From: a virus
Strand: one strand, 5' to 3'
DNA length: 25,428 bases
Virus record (IMG/VR): IMGVR_UViG_3300044225_000906
Coordinates: 1 to 25,428 of that record
Made by a program: the position numbers and the translations under genes. The notes under the pieces are model-generated. The model was not told the origin of the DNA. It was given only the letters and a program-made list of their open reading frames with translations, and made no database searches. Below, piece after piece: positions 14,883-22,388 of this stretch (position 1 is the first letter of the stretch; every line of letters starts with the position of its first letter).

Positions 14883-16990
14883 ACTATATTTAATAATTCT
14901 AGGTTACTTTCGCCATTTATTAGGTTAGTTGTAATACTATTAATTCTATAATTGTTATTATTTAACGATATTTTGTCGTTTAATTTTAAATTATATAAAA
15001 TTTTTAATGGTAAATATGCTTTAACCTTAGTTAAACGCCTTTTATTTTTAAAAACATCTTGTATGTATGTTTTATAATTTCTTTCAAATAAAGTATCTGT
15101 AAATGCACTTGCATAAGTATTTTCTGCGTTGTATTCGTTTATTTCTGCATTAAAATTTATATTTATTTTACTTGTTGCTTGATTAGTGCTTAATGAATTT
15201 GACGGAATAATATAATCGTTTACTGATGCAATAGTTCCACTATCATTTCTTAAAGCTATGTTTGTACCATTATTAACTTCTATTGCATAAAAAATTAATG
15301 GGTTACCAATATATGATTGTTTGTTGTCATCTACTGACCAACCCCATTGTATATTTTTAACTGCACTTGTAGTTAAATCAATTAAATTTTGATACTGCAT
15401 ATGTTCAAAACCTACATTTACTTTATATTGATTTTGTGGTCCATCAAAACTACTATCATCAGAATAATCCAGCGAACCCCATTTTCTGTTATTTAATTGC
15501 TCATATTGTTTTGCTAAAAATGTTCCTAAACCTGTATATGAAAAATCAATCTCTTTAAATGGTAAAGCTACATCAACAGTACCTTTCGTTGAATCTACAT
15601 ATTCATCAATATTATGTACCACAGACGAAGCATTATAAAAATCATCTAATTTTTGTACCACAATTTTATTTTCCTCGTTTACAAAAGCAGTTAGATTAAA
15701 CATCTTAAAAATATTTGTTAAAAAATCTATAACCTTTATTTGTGGTATTTGTGCTGAAATATTAAAAGGAATAGTTGTACTTGTTGTAAATGCTTGTGAA
15801 TTTTTAAATGCAATAGTAAAACCAGAAATTCCACCCCCTTGTGGTTCATCATCATCCTCTGTTATAGTTACAGTAAACTCCCAAGATATATTAAATTGAT
15901 TAAATGTTACACCTGCTACTGATGCTATTTCTATTGAATAAGAACCTATTGGTACAGTTACATTACTAAAAAATGTTTGTAAGCCAGTTACATTACTTGC
16001 TTCTGAATAAACGCTTCCGTTTCGTAAAACTCTAACACTATATGTTGCATTTGTAGATGGATTAATTGTTAATTCGTTTGTTTCTAAAGTATATGTTGCA
16101 GGTAGTGGTTGATAAATTAATGCGTTACCTGATGCACTAAAATATCCACTTGAACCACTAACAATTCCCATAGGTGCTGCAGTTACAAAAACCAAACTTA
16201 ATTGTGTTTCTGCTTCTACATTCCCTTTTTTTCTATGTAACCACATCCATAAATTATAAAATTCTGTTGCAGAACCATTATTAAAAAAATCACTACTAAA
16301 TGTTATTTCACTATACTGTGCTTCTATTTGGTCTATAATATATTGTAATCGTATTGCATATTTTAGTTCTTTCCAAGAAATACCATTAGCATTATAAGAA
16401 GAATTTGAATTATAATACAAATTACCTAATTGAGCATTACTTGCAGCACTATCATATATTAATTGTTGCGTATGTGTAATTAATGGAACACATAAATTGC
16501 TACCTGATAATGTTGCTTCTATTTTACTTTTAACCTGTGTGTATGTATAATCTGTATCCAAAGAACCTAAACCACTTAAATTCCCTAACTCATCATCTCC
16601 TAAAACATCTTTTAAATTAACTGTGTTACCAAAAAACGTTATTTTATATGTATGTGCTATATTATTTTTAGTTTCAACCCCCTCTAATTTTACAAAGCCT
16701 GTTTTAAATGGAATATTATTTAATTCTATTTTGGCTTTTCGTTTTCTTCTACCATCAAAAGTACCATCAATATGAAAATTATGATAATGTCTAAATAATT
16801 TATTGTTTGTTTTGGAAGCTGGTAAACTAAATGTCTGCGTAAATTCAGTAAATATTTTTGCAATATCTTTTACATTCTGAATTGTTTGTGTTATTGACAC
16901 ACTTTCATCAGCAAATAAATCCATTCTTACATATATAGGAGTTAAATCTTGGTCAATATTTTGATTTATATATAATTGTAGTTTTTGCAT
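14879..16990 (-). CDS. Large tail protein of Bacteroidetes-phage type (baseplate/tip candidate)
   Basis: A 703-aa protein. The N-terminal ~150 residues carry YVRMDLFADESVSITQTIQN, IFTEFTQTFSLPAS and TYKITFFGNTVNLKDVLGDD, a set I recall from large tail proteins of Bacteroidetes phages. The middle (~270-390) is Ser/Thr/Asn-rich beta sequence with an acidic DDDEPQGGG linker. The C-terminal third includes INEYNAENTYASAFTDTL and LPLKILYNLKLNDKISLNNN. It is the last large gene before the tape measure, next to other tail genes, so a tail-tip or baseplate hub-like role is plausible, but no enzyme motif is visible. It starts on the previous stop as TAATG. Confidence 0.65.
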   Translation of the reverse strand: MQKLQLYINQNIDQDLTPIYVRMDLFADESVSITQTIQNVKDIAKIFTEFTQTFSLPASKTNNKLFRHYHNFHIDGTFDGRRKRKAKIELNNIPFKTGFVKLEGVETKNNIAHTYKITFFGNTVNLKDVLGDDELGNLSGLGSLDTDYTYTQVKSKIEATLSGSNLCVPLITHTQQLIYDSAASNAQLGNLYYNSNSSYNANGISWKELKYAIRLQYIIDQIEAQYSEITFSSDFFNNGSATEFYNLWMWLHRKKGNVEAETQLSLVFVTAAPMGIVSGSSGYFSASGNALIYQPLPATYTLETNELTINPSTNATYSVRVLRNGSVYSEASNVTGLQTFFSNVTVPIGSYSIEIASVAGVTFNQFNISWEFTVTITEDDDEPQGGGISGFTIAFKNSQAFTTSTTIPFNISAQIPQIKVIDFLTNIFKMFNLTAFVNEENKIVVQKLDDFYNASSVVHNIDEYVDSTKGTVDVALPFKEIDFSYTGLGTFLAKQYEQLNNRKWGSLDYSDDSSFDGPQNQYKVNVGFEHMQYQNLIDLTTSAVKNIQWGWSVDDNKQSYIGNPLIFYAIEVNNGTNIALRNDSGTIASVNDYIIPSNSLSTNQATSKININFNAEINEYNAENTYASAFTDTLFERNYKTYIQDVFKNKRRLTKVKAYLPLKILYNLKLNDKISLNNNNYRINSITTNLINGESNLELLNIV

Positions 16991-17982
16991 TATCTAATAT
17001 TGTTTATAAAATCAAATGCTTCTTGGAAATCTATTGTATATTCTATTAATCTGTCGTTTAATTGTGTTTTTCTTGTAAATGAACTTGTAATAACTTTAAC
17101 AGGAACAGTTTTCATTGTTCCAGAATAGCTTGGTTTTTGAATCCATACATATTCAGAAAGTAATAACTCCTCAAACCATTCATTTGTAAACTCAGGATAA
17201 TAACCTGAACTTAATTTAATATTACCTTTGCCTTGTTTGTTTAATGTTTTTACGCTATGTTTTTCTGTGTCTAATGTTGCTGTATTATTAGTAGCAAATG
17301 TAACTACACTTCTTTGATATTCTTCTTGTTTAGTATTTAAGGTATCTACTTTTTTAGTTTGGAACCATAATTCTTGTATTGTACCCCACTTATTTAAAAA
17401 TAAAACTTTTATAGGCGTAAATCTTGAACAATCCAATCTTTCAATAGTCATTGTTTGACTTCGTAATGTTACGCTTGATTCACTTGAATCAAACTCGTTA
17501 TATTGCACATTTCCATTTGTGTCAAGATATGGAAAAGAACCCTCGAAACCACTTGGTGCATATACTTTATAACTATTTGCCCCTACATAATTTGGACTAA
17601 ATAAAAAAACTTGACCAGGATGTATTGTTGGATTAACTCCATCTGTAAATATTCCATAACCATCTAACCCTGTATGTGCAACAGTATCAGTACTACCTAC
17701 TTGTGTTCCCTGTGCATTGGCTTGTGGATAAAATTTAATTGCTCTTGATATTGCAATAGTATTTGAAGGGTGACTAAATCCTTGATTATTATCAACTCCA
17801 ATATTTAAATAATCTCTACATAATTCAGATATTTCAAATTCAACATTGCTACCTGCTGTACAATCTTTTACAATTGTATATCGTAATGTACTATCTATTG
17901 TTAATTCTAATTTTGCCGATACTGCTGTTGCAGGTGTTAATTTAACTTCGTATCTAGGGCTTCTTAATTTTATTATTGCCAT
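16990..17982 (-). CDS. 330-aa tail-associated protein of unknown function
   Basis: A beta-rich 330-aa protein beginning MAIIKLRSPRYEVKLTPATA, with SAKLELTIDSTLRYTIVKD and FEISELCRDYLNIG near residues 20-57, and a C-terminal block with KTVPVKVITSSFTRKTQLND and EYTIDFQEAFDFINNIR. I recall this family as conserved in Bacteroidetes phages next to the 703-aa type protein. The paired order suggests the two products interact, perhaps in the tail tip. No catalytic residues are apparent. It begins two bases after the gp10-like gene ends. Confidence 0.65.
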   Translation of the reverse strand: MAIIKLRSPRYEVKLTPATAVSAKLELTIDSTLRYTIVKDCTAGSNVEFEISELCRDYLNIGVDNNQGFSHPSNTIAISRAIKFYPQANAQGTQVGSTDTVAHTGLDGYGIFTDGVNPTIHPGQVFLFSPNYVGANSYKVYAPSGFEGSFPYLDTNGNVQYNEFDSSESSVTLRSQTMTIERLDCSRFTPIKVLFLNKWGTIQELWFQTKKVDTLNTKQEEYQRSVVTFATNNTATLDTEKHSVKTLNKQGKGNIKLSSGYYPEFTNEWFEELLLSEYVWIQKPSYSGTMKTVPVKVITSSFTRKTQLNDRLIEYTIDFQEAFDFINNIR

Positions 17983-17984
17983 AT

Positions 17985-18542
17985 CTATTTATTTTGTCCG
18001 TATAAAAAATTGTTTTCTATGTCTAAAGAAATTGCTTCTGTAAATTTTTGTGAAAATCTTTTTAATGCCTTATTATATGGTTCAGTAAAAAACATTGTAG
18101 CTTTTATACCTGATAGATAAATACTTCTTGTAATTAAATACTGCATTGTTTTACGACTTAAAAATCTACCTTTGTCATCTCTAACTCCCTTTAGGTTTTT
18201 TTGTACAGTCCATCTGTTTATTGCTTTACGCAAACCCTTGCTTTTCATACTACCAAATTTATATGGACTTTTTGGTGCTTTTTGTGTACCAAACCATTTT
18301 GCACCTTGTGGTAATTGATTTGGATTTTTTCCTTTAACACCTTGGTCTACAAATTTACCATAGTCTTCCATTAAAAATTCTACCAAAAATGCGTCCTTTT
18401 CTTGTATTATATTTGCGTCAATAGAATCATATAATTTACCAGAACTTTTTTTATCAGCTTCTACTAATTTTTTTCTTGCTTCTCTGATAACATAGTCAGA
18501 AAACTTTTTTAATTCTTTTTCTAATTCCTCAAACCTTAACAT
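17985..18542 (-). CDS. HK97 gp10-like head-tail connector / tail completion protein
   Basis: A 185-aa basic protein. The signature is EDYGKFVDQGVKGK at residues 59-72, the central element of the HK97-gp10-like family, preceded by two helices (KFSDYVIREARKKLVEAD, KSSGKLYDSIDANI) and followed by the basic SPYKFGSMKSKGLRKAI. The family includes neck or tail completion proteins that join head and tail. The C-terminal half is longer than in the shortest members. It overlaps the preceding tail-terminator-like gene by 7 bases and sits next to it, the normal gp10 and tail-terminator pairing in siphoviruses. Confidence 0.75.
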   Translation of the reverse strand: MLRFEELEKELKKFSDYVIREARKKLVEADKKSSGKLYDSIDANIIQEKDAFLVEFLMEDYGKFVDQGVKGKNPNQLPQGAKWFGTQKAPKSPYKFGSMKSKGLRKAINRWTVQKNLKGVRDDKGRFLSRKTMQYLITRSIYLSGIKATMFFTEPYNKALKRFSQKFTEAISLDIENNFLYGQNK

Positions 18543-19006
18543 ATTGATATATCGTTTCTAATTGTTATATCCATTGTAACAGACCAACCTGCTAACTGAT
18601 TTTCAAACCTATCAACAAATGGTTCTGCATTTGGTTGTCCGTCTAATTGGTATCCACTTGTATGTAAATCCCCTCTACTTAATAATTGTATTAATTCATT
18701 AACAACAGATAATTGTGTGTTTAATATATCTTGATGGTTGTCGTTACCTCTAAAAATATCTATTGTTTCTGCTTTAGAATCATTTACAATATCCATCGCC
18801 ATTACACTTACATTAAAAGTCAAAGTTTGTTCTCCTATAACTACATTGTTTACCAATATATGTGCAAGTGGAAAAATATTTTGTTTTCGTAAATTAACTT
18901 GTGATATATCTCCAGATGTAACTTCATTGACATTTGCATCTTTTAATAATTGGTCTTTTAATGTGTTTGTAACTAAATAATAACCTCTGATTCCTGTATT
19001 GCTCAT
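18536..19006 (-). CDS. Tail-terminator-like protein
   Basis: A 156-aa protein with TNTLKDQLLKDANVNEVTSGDI, a helix then a beta strand with FPLAHILVNNVVIGEQTLTF, and a long acidic helix (ILNTQLSVVNELIQLLSRG). Alternating helix-strand layout and a position next to the gp10-like gene resemble the tail terminator or neck Tc1-like family; I recall close relatives in Bacteroidetes phages without functional data. Its ATG overlaps the TGA of the frameshifted chaperone frame (ATGA). Function is inferred from position. Confidence 0.6.
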   Translation of the reverse strand: MSNTGIRGYYLVTNTLKDQLLKDANVNEVTSGDISQVNLRKQNIFPLAHILVNNVVIGEQTLTFNVSVMAMDIVNDSKAETIDIFRGNDNHQDILNTQLSVVNELIQLLSRGDLHTSGYQLDGQPNAEPFVDRFENQLAGWSVTMDITIRNDISIC

Positions 19007-19317
19007 TTAAAATTTCTTTTTATTTGTGTTGATTCCAATTCTTGTTTTTCTTTCATAAATGTTAGCATCATTAAACATTCGTGTAACTCTAATTTAGTGA
19101 TATTTTGGAATTTTGTAATATCTCCTCCAGCGAGTGCATAAATTGATTGATACCATCCCCATTTCCTATTGAAGATAGATAAGCCGTCAAGTCCTCTCTC
19201 TGATGACTGTCCAAATAGTTCGTCATAACTTTCGACAAGTCCAGTCCTAAACGAAAAAAAAAACTTATAGAACCAAGAACTACATTCATTGGCATATCTA
19301 ACATTTTGTCTTTTGTA
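19003..19317 (-). CDS. -1-frame extension of tail assembly chaperone, no own start codon
   Basis: This open frame lies -1 relative to the preceding 216-aa frame and runs from just after a stop at 19318-19320 to TGA at 19005-19003. There is no ATG, GTG or TTG before its conserved part. It encodes RKWGWYQSIYALAGGDITKF and then TKLELHECLMMLTFMKEKQE, a pattern I recognise from proteins of Bacteroidetes phages. The zero-frame reading of the same DNA (GNGDGINQFMHSLEEILQ) is lower in coherence. Its stop overlaps the next gene's ATG as ATGA, the local coupling style. I infer it is translated as the C-terminus of a 245-aa frameshift product, similar in logic to lambda G/GT. Confidence 0.7.
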   Translation of the reverse strand, partial: YKRQNVRYANECSSWFYKFFFSFRTGLVESYDELFGQSSERGLDGLSIFNRKWGWYQSIYALAGGDITKFQNITKLELHECLMMLTFMKEKQELESTQIKRNFK

Positions 19318-19739
19318 TCAGTTTTATAATCTTTTATAAGATACTTTTCTCCAACTTGTGATTTAATTGGTCTGTATAACACATTCATTGCTACGTGCAT
19401 ATTTTGCCAATCGTTTATATAAGAATCCAAATCAATATATTCTCCAAAAGTCATATTTTCCAAGTCTGGTATAAAGCCATAGTTTGTACCATTCATTGTA
19501 AAATTTCTAATAAGTTTGCTTTGTTTGTCAAACATATTATTAATGATATTGGAAATTTTTGTTACATCTCCAACTTTCATTAACCTTACTGTTTTACCAT
19601 CTAAATTGCAAAATATTTCTATCAGCTTACATTGTAAAAAATAAGGGTCGTCATTGTTTTCCTGTATTTTTAAATATTTCTGATATTGTCCTAAAGTTAT
19701 TTCACTTAACTTATTTGGAACTTTTAAATTTGCTTTCAT
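19089..19739 (-). CDS. Tail assembly chaperone-like protein, zero-frame product
   Basis: A 216-aa reading frame from ATG 19739. Residues 1 to ~162 (KLSEITLGQYQKYLKIQENN, IEIFCNLDG, FIPDLENMTFGEYIDLDSYI, NVVLGSISFFF) look like a genuine helical protein family seen before tail genes in Bacteroidetes phages. After a T10 tract at 19254-19263 the zero frame continues to a stop at 19089, but the -1 frame carries the recognisable sequence. The gene probably makes both a 216-aa protein and a 245-aa -1 frameshift product, as tail chaperones often do. It is the first gene after a terminator. Confidence 0.65.
   Translation of the reverse strand: MKANLKVPNKLSEITLGQYQKYLKIQENNDDPYFLQCKLIEIFCNLDGKTVRLMKVGDVTKISNIINNMFDKQSKLIRNFTMNGTNYGFIPDLENMTFGEYIDLDSYINDWQNMHVAMNVLYRPIKSQVGEKYLIKDYKTDTKDKMLDMPMNVVLGSISFFFRLGLDLSKVMTNYLDSHQREDLTAYLSSIGNGDGINQFMHSLEEILQNSKISLN
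19254..19263 (-). other. T10 slippery tract, candidate -1 ribosomal frameshift site
   Basis: Ten consecutive T residues on the coding strand at codons Ser159-Phe160-Phe161-Phe162. The tract contains the T TTT TTT form of a slippery heptamer and lies upstream of the -1 frame encoding the conserved C-terminus. A sequencing or assembly indel in the homopolymer would give the same picture. Confidence 0.6.
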
Positions 19740-19741
19740 AA

Positions 19742-19752
19742 CTATATAACGA
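19742..19752 (-). promoter_or_regulatory. TCGTTATATAG element just upstream of chaperone gene start
   Basis: An 11-base sequence identical to 9438-9448, two bases before the ATG at 19739 and shortly downstream of the terminator at 19801-19828. The repeated post-terminator placement suggests a shared expression signal; the function is inferred. Confidence 0.3.
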
Positions 19753-19800
19753 GTTTTATTGTATTTTTTAGTACAGAAATTTAAGCAGAATTTTTGGAAT

Positions 19801-19828
19801 AAAAAAAGGGGACCGATTAAGCCCCCTT
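19801..19828 (-). terminator. Rho-independent terminator ending the packaging-side operon
   Basis: On the minus strand AAGGGG (19828-19823) pairs with CCCCTT (19811-19806), followed by a run of T residues from 19807 down to 19801. It lies between the coiled-coil gene that ends at 19857 and the tail chaperone start at 19739, separating terminase-side from tail-side transcription. Confidence 0.75.
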
Positions 19829-19856
19829 ACACCAAACTACAAAGTGCTAAACACAC

Positions 19857-20141
19857 TTACACTAATTTAATATTTTTTTTCAATGTTTGGTATTTTTCTT
19901 GAATATCTTGTAATTCTAAAAGTGCTTGATTTTTACGTTCACGATAATCACTAACTGCAATTTTATGTTTCTGTAACTCATCTTGTAACTTCATAGTATA
20001 AAAAGATATATCAATAATCGCTGTGGAAAATTTTTGCAAGTCTTTGCTTTTGCTTTTATCAGTCCATTTTTTTAACAGACCTAAACATAAAGTCATATTT
20101 GCATAGTATTCCATATCGCTTAGGTTTTGTATTTTATCCAT
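19857..20141 (-). CDS. 94-aa coiled-coil hypothetical protein
   Basis: A fully helical-looking protein: LSDMEYYANMTLCLGLLKKW, then DLQKFSTAIIDISFYTMKLQ and a charged coiled coil (ELQDIQEKYQTLKKNIKLV). No motif points to an enzyme. It follows the 62-aa gene by two bases, so they are likely cotranslated, and its transcript ends at the terminator about 30 bases beyond its stop. The start ATG at 20141 has an A/T-rich leader. Function unknown. Confidence 0.65.
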   Translation of the reverse strand: MDKIQNLSDMEYYANMTLCLGLLKKWTDKSKSKDLQKFSTAIIDISFYTMKLQDELQKHKIAVSDYRERKNQALLELQDIQEKYQTLKKNIKLV

Positions 20142-20143
20142 AA

Positions 20144-20332
20144 TTACGGTTTAATTAAATCTAAATCGTATTCGTTGGCAACATAATTAATATGTTTTTG
20201 TGTGGTCTGCGACCAATAACCTAATTGAAATAATTTAGTACCAGCTATGATACCAACTCTTGTGTTGTAACTCCAAACATCATCATTGATGACTTTGAGG
20301 TTCTGTTTGTATTTGTCTAATGTATATGTCAT
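20144..20332 (-). CDS. 62-aa hypothetical protein
   Basis: A small protein, MTYTLDKYKQNLKVINDDVW followed by YNTRVGIIAGTKLFQLGYWSQTT, ending YVANEYDLDLIKP. The aromatic-rich sequence suggests a compact fold. It shares with the next gene upstream an 18-bp leader element (20349-20366). No family is recognised. The coding case rests on the good start, codon usage like its neighbours, and a two-base spacing to the next gene. Confidence 0.6.
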   Translation of the reverse strand: MTYTLDKYKQNLKVINDDVWSYNTRVGIIAGTKLFQLGYWSQTTQKHINYVANEYDLDLIKP

Positions 20333-20348
20333 TTGTATAATTTTTATA

Positions 20349-20366
20349 GTATAAATATAATAAAAA
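20349..20366 (-). repeat. 18-bp direct repeat upstream of 62-aa gene
   Basis: On the coding strand TTTTTATTATATTTATAC, identical to 20847-20864. It is 17 bases before the 62-aa start. A shared promoter -10-like or translation element is possible. A/T-rich composition raises the chance of coincidence, but 18 identical bases in matching leader positions is notable. Confidence 0.5.
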
Positions 20367-20385
20367 ATCCTCTATTATTAACAAT

Positions 20386-20844
20386 TTATTTAATAATTGT
20401 TTCTTTTTTTGTAGCAATTTTATATTTCTCTGCTTTATAATAACGCCAATAAGCTACAATACTGCATTTGTCTTTATATTGGTCTGGCATACATTGTGGA
20501 GGTTGCACAAATTTAGTTGTTGGCATATCACTTGGTGCGTGTTGTAAAGGTATTACGCATTTAGAAGCCGTTAGATGCTCTCTACCGTATCTTCTCTTGA
20601 ATTCCATACCTATACCTATTAAATGGTAATAAAGCCAGTAGTAATGCTCTGTATTAGCCCTACACCACTTTGTTGATGGGTGGTTATAATATGCTTTTGC
20701 ATAAGGCACATTGTGTCCATTGTCGTAATGGTGATGAGCTGTACATAACATTTGTGCTGATTCTATAATCATTTTACAGATATGCTTGTTGTAAAGATAT
20801 TTGGCAGCTATATAAGGGTTTTTGTCTAGGTAAAATATGTTCAT
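20386..20844 (-). CDS. Conserved marine-phage protein, possible pyrimidine-dimer glycosylase-like family
   Basis: A 152-aa protein with MNIFYLDKNPYIAAKYLYNK, then HICKMIIESAQMLCTAHHHY, NHPSTKWCRANTEHYYWLYYH, and GMEFKRRYGREH. I recall this set (N-terminal IFxLDxxP, KMxxEsAQxL, HPsxxW, YRYGxxH) from a family in marine and Bacteroidetes phages sometimes annotated as pyrimidine dimer DNA glycosylase; that name may derive from weak similarity, and the protein differs from T4 DenV. It is rich in His and Cys, consistent with metal or nucleic-acid binding. A 7-bp inverted repeat (TAGGTAT/ATACCTA) spans its leader and the first base of its ATG. Confidence 0.6.
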   Translation of the reverse strand: MNIFYLDKNPYIAAKYLYNKHICKMIIESAQMLCTAHHHYDNGHNVPYAKAYYNHPSTKWCRANTEHYYWLYYHLIGIGMEFKRRYGREHLTASKCVIPLQHAPSDMPTTKFVQPPQCMPDQYKDKCSIVAYWRYYKAEKYKIATKKETIIK

Positions 20845-20846
20845 AG

Positions 20847-20864
20847 GTATAAATATAATAAAAA
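20847..20864 (-). repeat. 18-bp direct repeat upstream of 152-aa gene, within an inverted repeat
   Basis: Coding-strand TTTTTATTATATTTATAC, identical to 20349-20366. It lies two bases before the ATG at 20844. It is mostly enclosed by TAGGTAT and ATACCTA arms, which could form a hairpin that masks the start codon. Confidence 0.5.
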
Positions 20865-20890
20865 TACCTATATATAAACAATTTTGTTAA

Positions 20891-22054
20891 TTATTGTATG
20901 ATGTATTTACCAAAGTTTGGTCTGCTTAAAATACTATATGTTGCGTAACGACAGGGGTCGATAATATGATTATGTTTATCCTCTGGTATATTGGTTAGCC
21001 TACCCGTTCTATCCTCTGTCCATTTATAGTTTCTAAATTCTTGTATGGCATTATTGCTTGTGGTTAATATATGTATCTTGTATCGCTTTAATAAATCAAT
21101 TCCTGCATTAACTGAATCCTTACCTTTCATACTTGGAAATATATTGTGCCCCATACTTCTTAATTCTGTAATCAATCTTGGCTCGGCACTATCTGCGTAT
21201 ATTGGATTTCTATCTAATTGTTGTTCCAATAAAAATAAGTGTATGTCTCTTGTTGTCATCTGTGTTCTATATAAATACTCTCGTATATATAAGTTGTATT
21301 CTAATGTATAAACAGCAACCAATGTTGTAGGGTCGTTGGTAAATCCAAAATCCATTCCGTACGCTAATAATTTAGCTTCCTCTGGTATTTGTTGTATTTC
21401 AATGTAATTAAATATTGTTGCCCTACTTGCTGCCCTTTCCCCTAAACCATATATCTGCCAATATTGTTCGTCTGTATCTCTTAACCTTTCTATTTCTTTT
21501 ATAATTGCTTTCTCTATAAATGGATTGTCTTTGTAGGTTGTTTTAAAAAAATCACAATCGCTTCTTGGTATTACTTTGTCATATATCCAATGATACTCGT
21601 CTGATGGATTAAAATCAATAACAATACGTTCTTTGGTTCTAAATACAAGTTGTTGCCAATCCTCAAAATATAATTCGTTGGCTTCATTTATAAATAATAG
21701 ATTTCTTTTCCTACCTCTAATCTTCTGTGCTTGGTCTAATGCTATAAATTCTATTAAATTACCAAACAGATTATATTCAGAGTTGGATTTATTATGGTAC
21801 AATTCGGAATACATATTGTTGTTTACCAATATCTCCATAAAATCCCTTAATACTGTAGCTCTTAAACTTGGAAACGATTTACGACAAATTGTGATTATTT
21901 TTTTCTTGTTATTGGCACAATAGTCAAATATAATCCACATAAGAATATTGTAGGTTTTCCCTGACCTTGTACCACCTTGCTCAACTACTATTTTTTTATC
22001 ACTATTGGCTAAGTGCTTATAAACTATATTAGTCTGTATCTTTTGTTTTATCAA
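20891..22054 (-). CDS. terL: Terminase large subunit (packaging ATPase and nuclease)
   Basis: A 387-aa motor protein. The ATPase half has Walker A GGTRSGKT (27-34), Walker B LLFINEAN (119-126, catalytic Glu124) and the coupling-like IDFNPSDEYHW (146-156). The nuclease half has three acidic residues: Asp235 in GMDFGFTNDPTT, Asp288 in IYADSAEPRL and Asp366 in HIIDPCRYA. All motifs are intact. No ATG precedes Walker A, so the start is most likely TTG at 22054, inside the small subunit gene, which is a 26-base overlap. The family is PBSX/Terminase_3-like by sequence style. It packages DNA into the prohead through the portal encoded at 7141-8985. Confidence 0.92.
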   Translation of the reverse strand: MIKQKIQTNIVYKHLANSDKKIVVEQGGTRSGKTYNILMWIIFDYCANNKKKIITICRKSFPSLRATVLRDFMEILVNNNMYSELYHNKSNSEYNLFGNLIEFIALDQAQKIRGRKRNLLFINEANELYFEDWQQLVFRTKERIVIDFNPSDEYHWIYDKVIPRSDCDFFKTTYKDNPFIEKAIIKEIERLRDTDEQYWQIYGLGERAASRATIFNYIEIQQIPEEAKLLAYGMDFGFTNDPTTLVAVYTLEYNLYIREYLYRTQMTTRDIHLFLLEQQLDRNPIYADSAEPRLITELRSMGHNIFPSMKGKDSVNAGIDLLKRYKIHILTTSNNAIQEFRNYKWTEDRTGRLTNIPEDKHNHIIDPCRYATYSILSRPNFGKYIIQ

Positions 22055-22388
22055 TTATCTCTATTTGAAAGTTATTAGGCATTCCGTCTGCACCTGTAAT
22101 TTCTGTCCTTTCAATGTAACCTCTGTGCTTTCCTTTTGTCTTTAGATAAAACATAGTTGAACTTGGTATTCCTTTACCTATTTGTTGGTGCAGTTGGCTT
22201 TCTGCAAAATCAAGTGCTACATTTTCAATGTCCTTTACCTTTTTAGCAAAATCATCATCCTCACTTAACCATTTATAAAATGTGCTTCTTGGTACTTTTG
22301 CTTTTTTACAAGCCATTGTTACAACACCTAAACTTTGTTCAAGTGCTTTTAAAATACTTTCCTTTTTTATGTGTCTACTTTTGTCCAT
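22029..22388 (-). CDS. terS: Terminase small subunit (HTH, phBC6A51-like)
   Basis: A 119-aa protein from ATG 22388 (a TTG three bases earlier is less likely). Residues ~10-41 form a helix-turn-helix (ESILKALEQSLGVVTMACKK then VPRSTFYKWLSEDDDF). This is followed by a helical stretch with VALDFAESQLHQQIGKGIPS and TMFYLKTKGKHRGY, typical of phage small terminases of the phBC6A51 type. It binds packaging DNA and recruits the large subunit, which starts inside this gene's 3' end. Its start overlaps the epimerase stop by 14 bases, linking the sugar cluster and packaging in one transcript. Confidence 0.85.
   Translation of the reverse strand: MDKSRHIKKESILKALEQSLGVVTMACKKAKVPRSTFYKWLSEDDDFAKKVKDIENVALDFAESQLHQQIGKGIPSSTMFYLKTKGKHRGYIERTEITGADGMPNNFQIEIIDKTKDTD

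Noticed and set aside
19740-19800. Sigma-70-like promoter before the chaperone gene (TACAAT as a -10).
   Set aside because: There is no matching -35 and no Bacteroidetes TAnnTTTG element; A/T-rich DNA gives such hexamers by chance.
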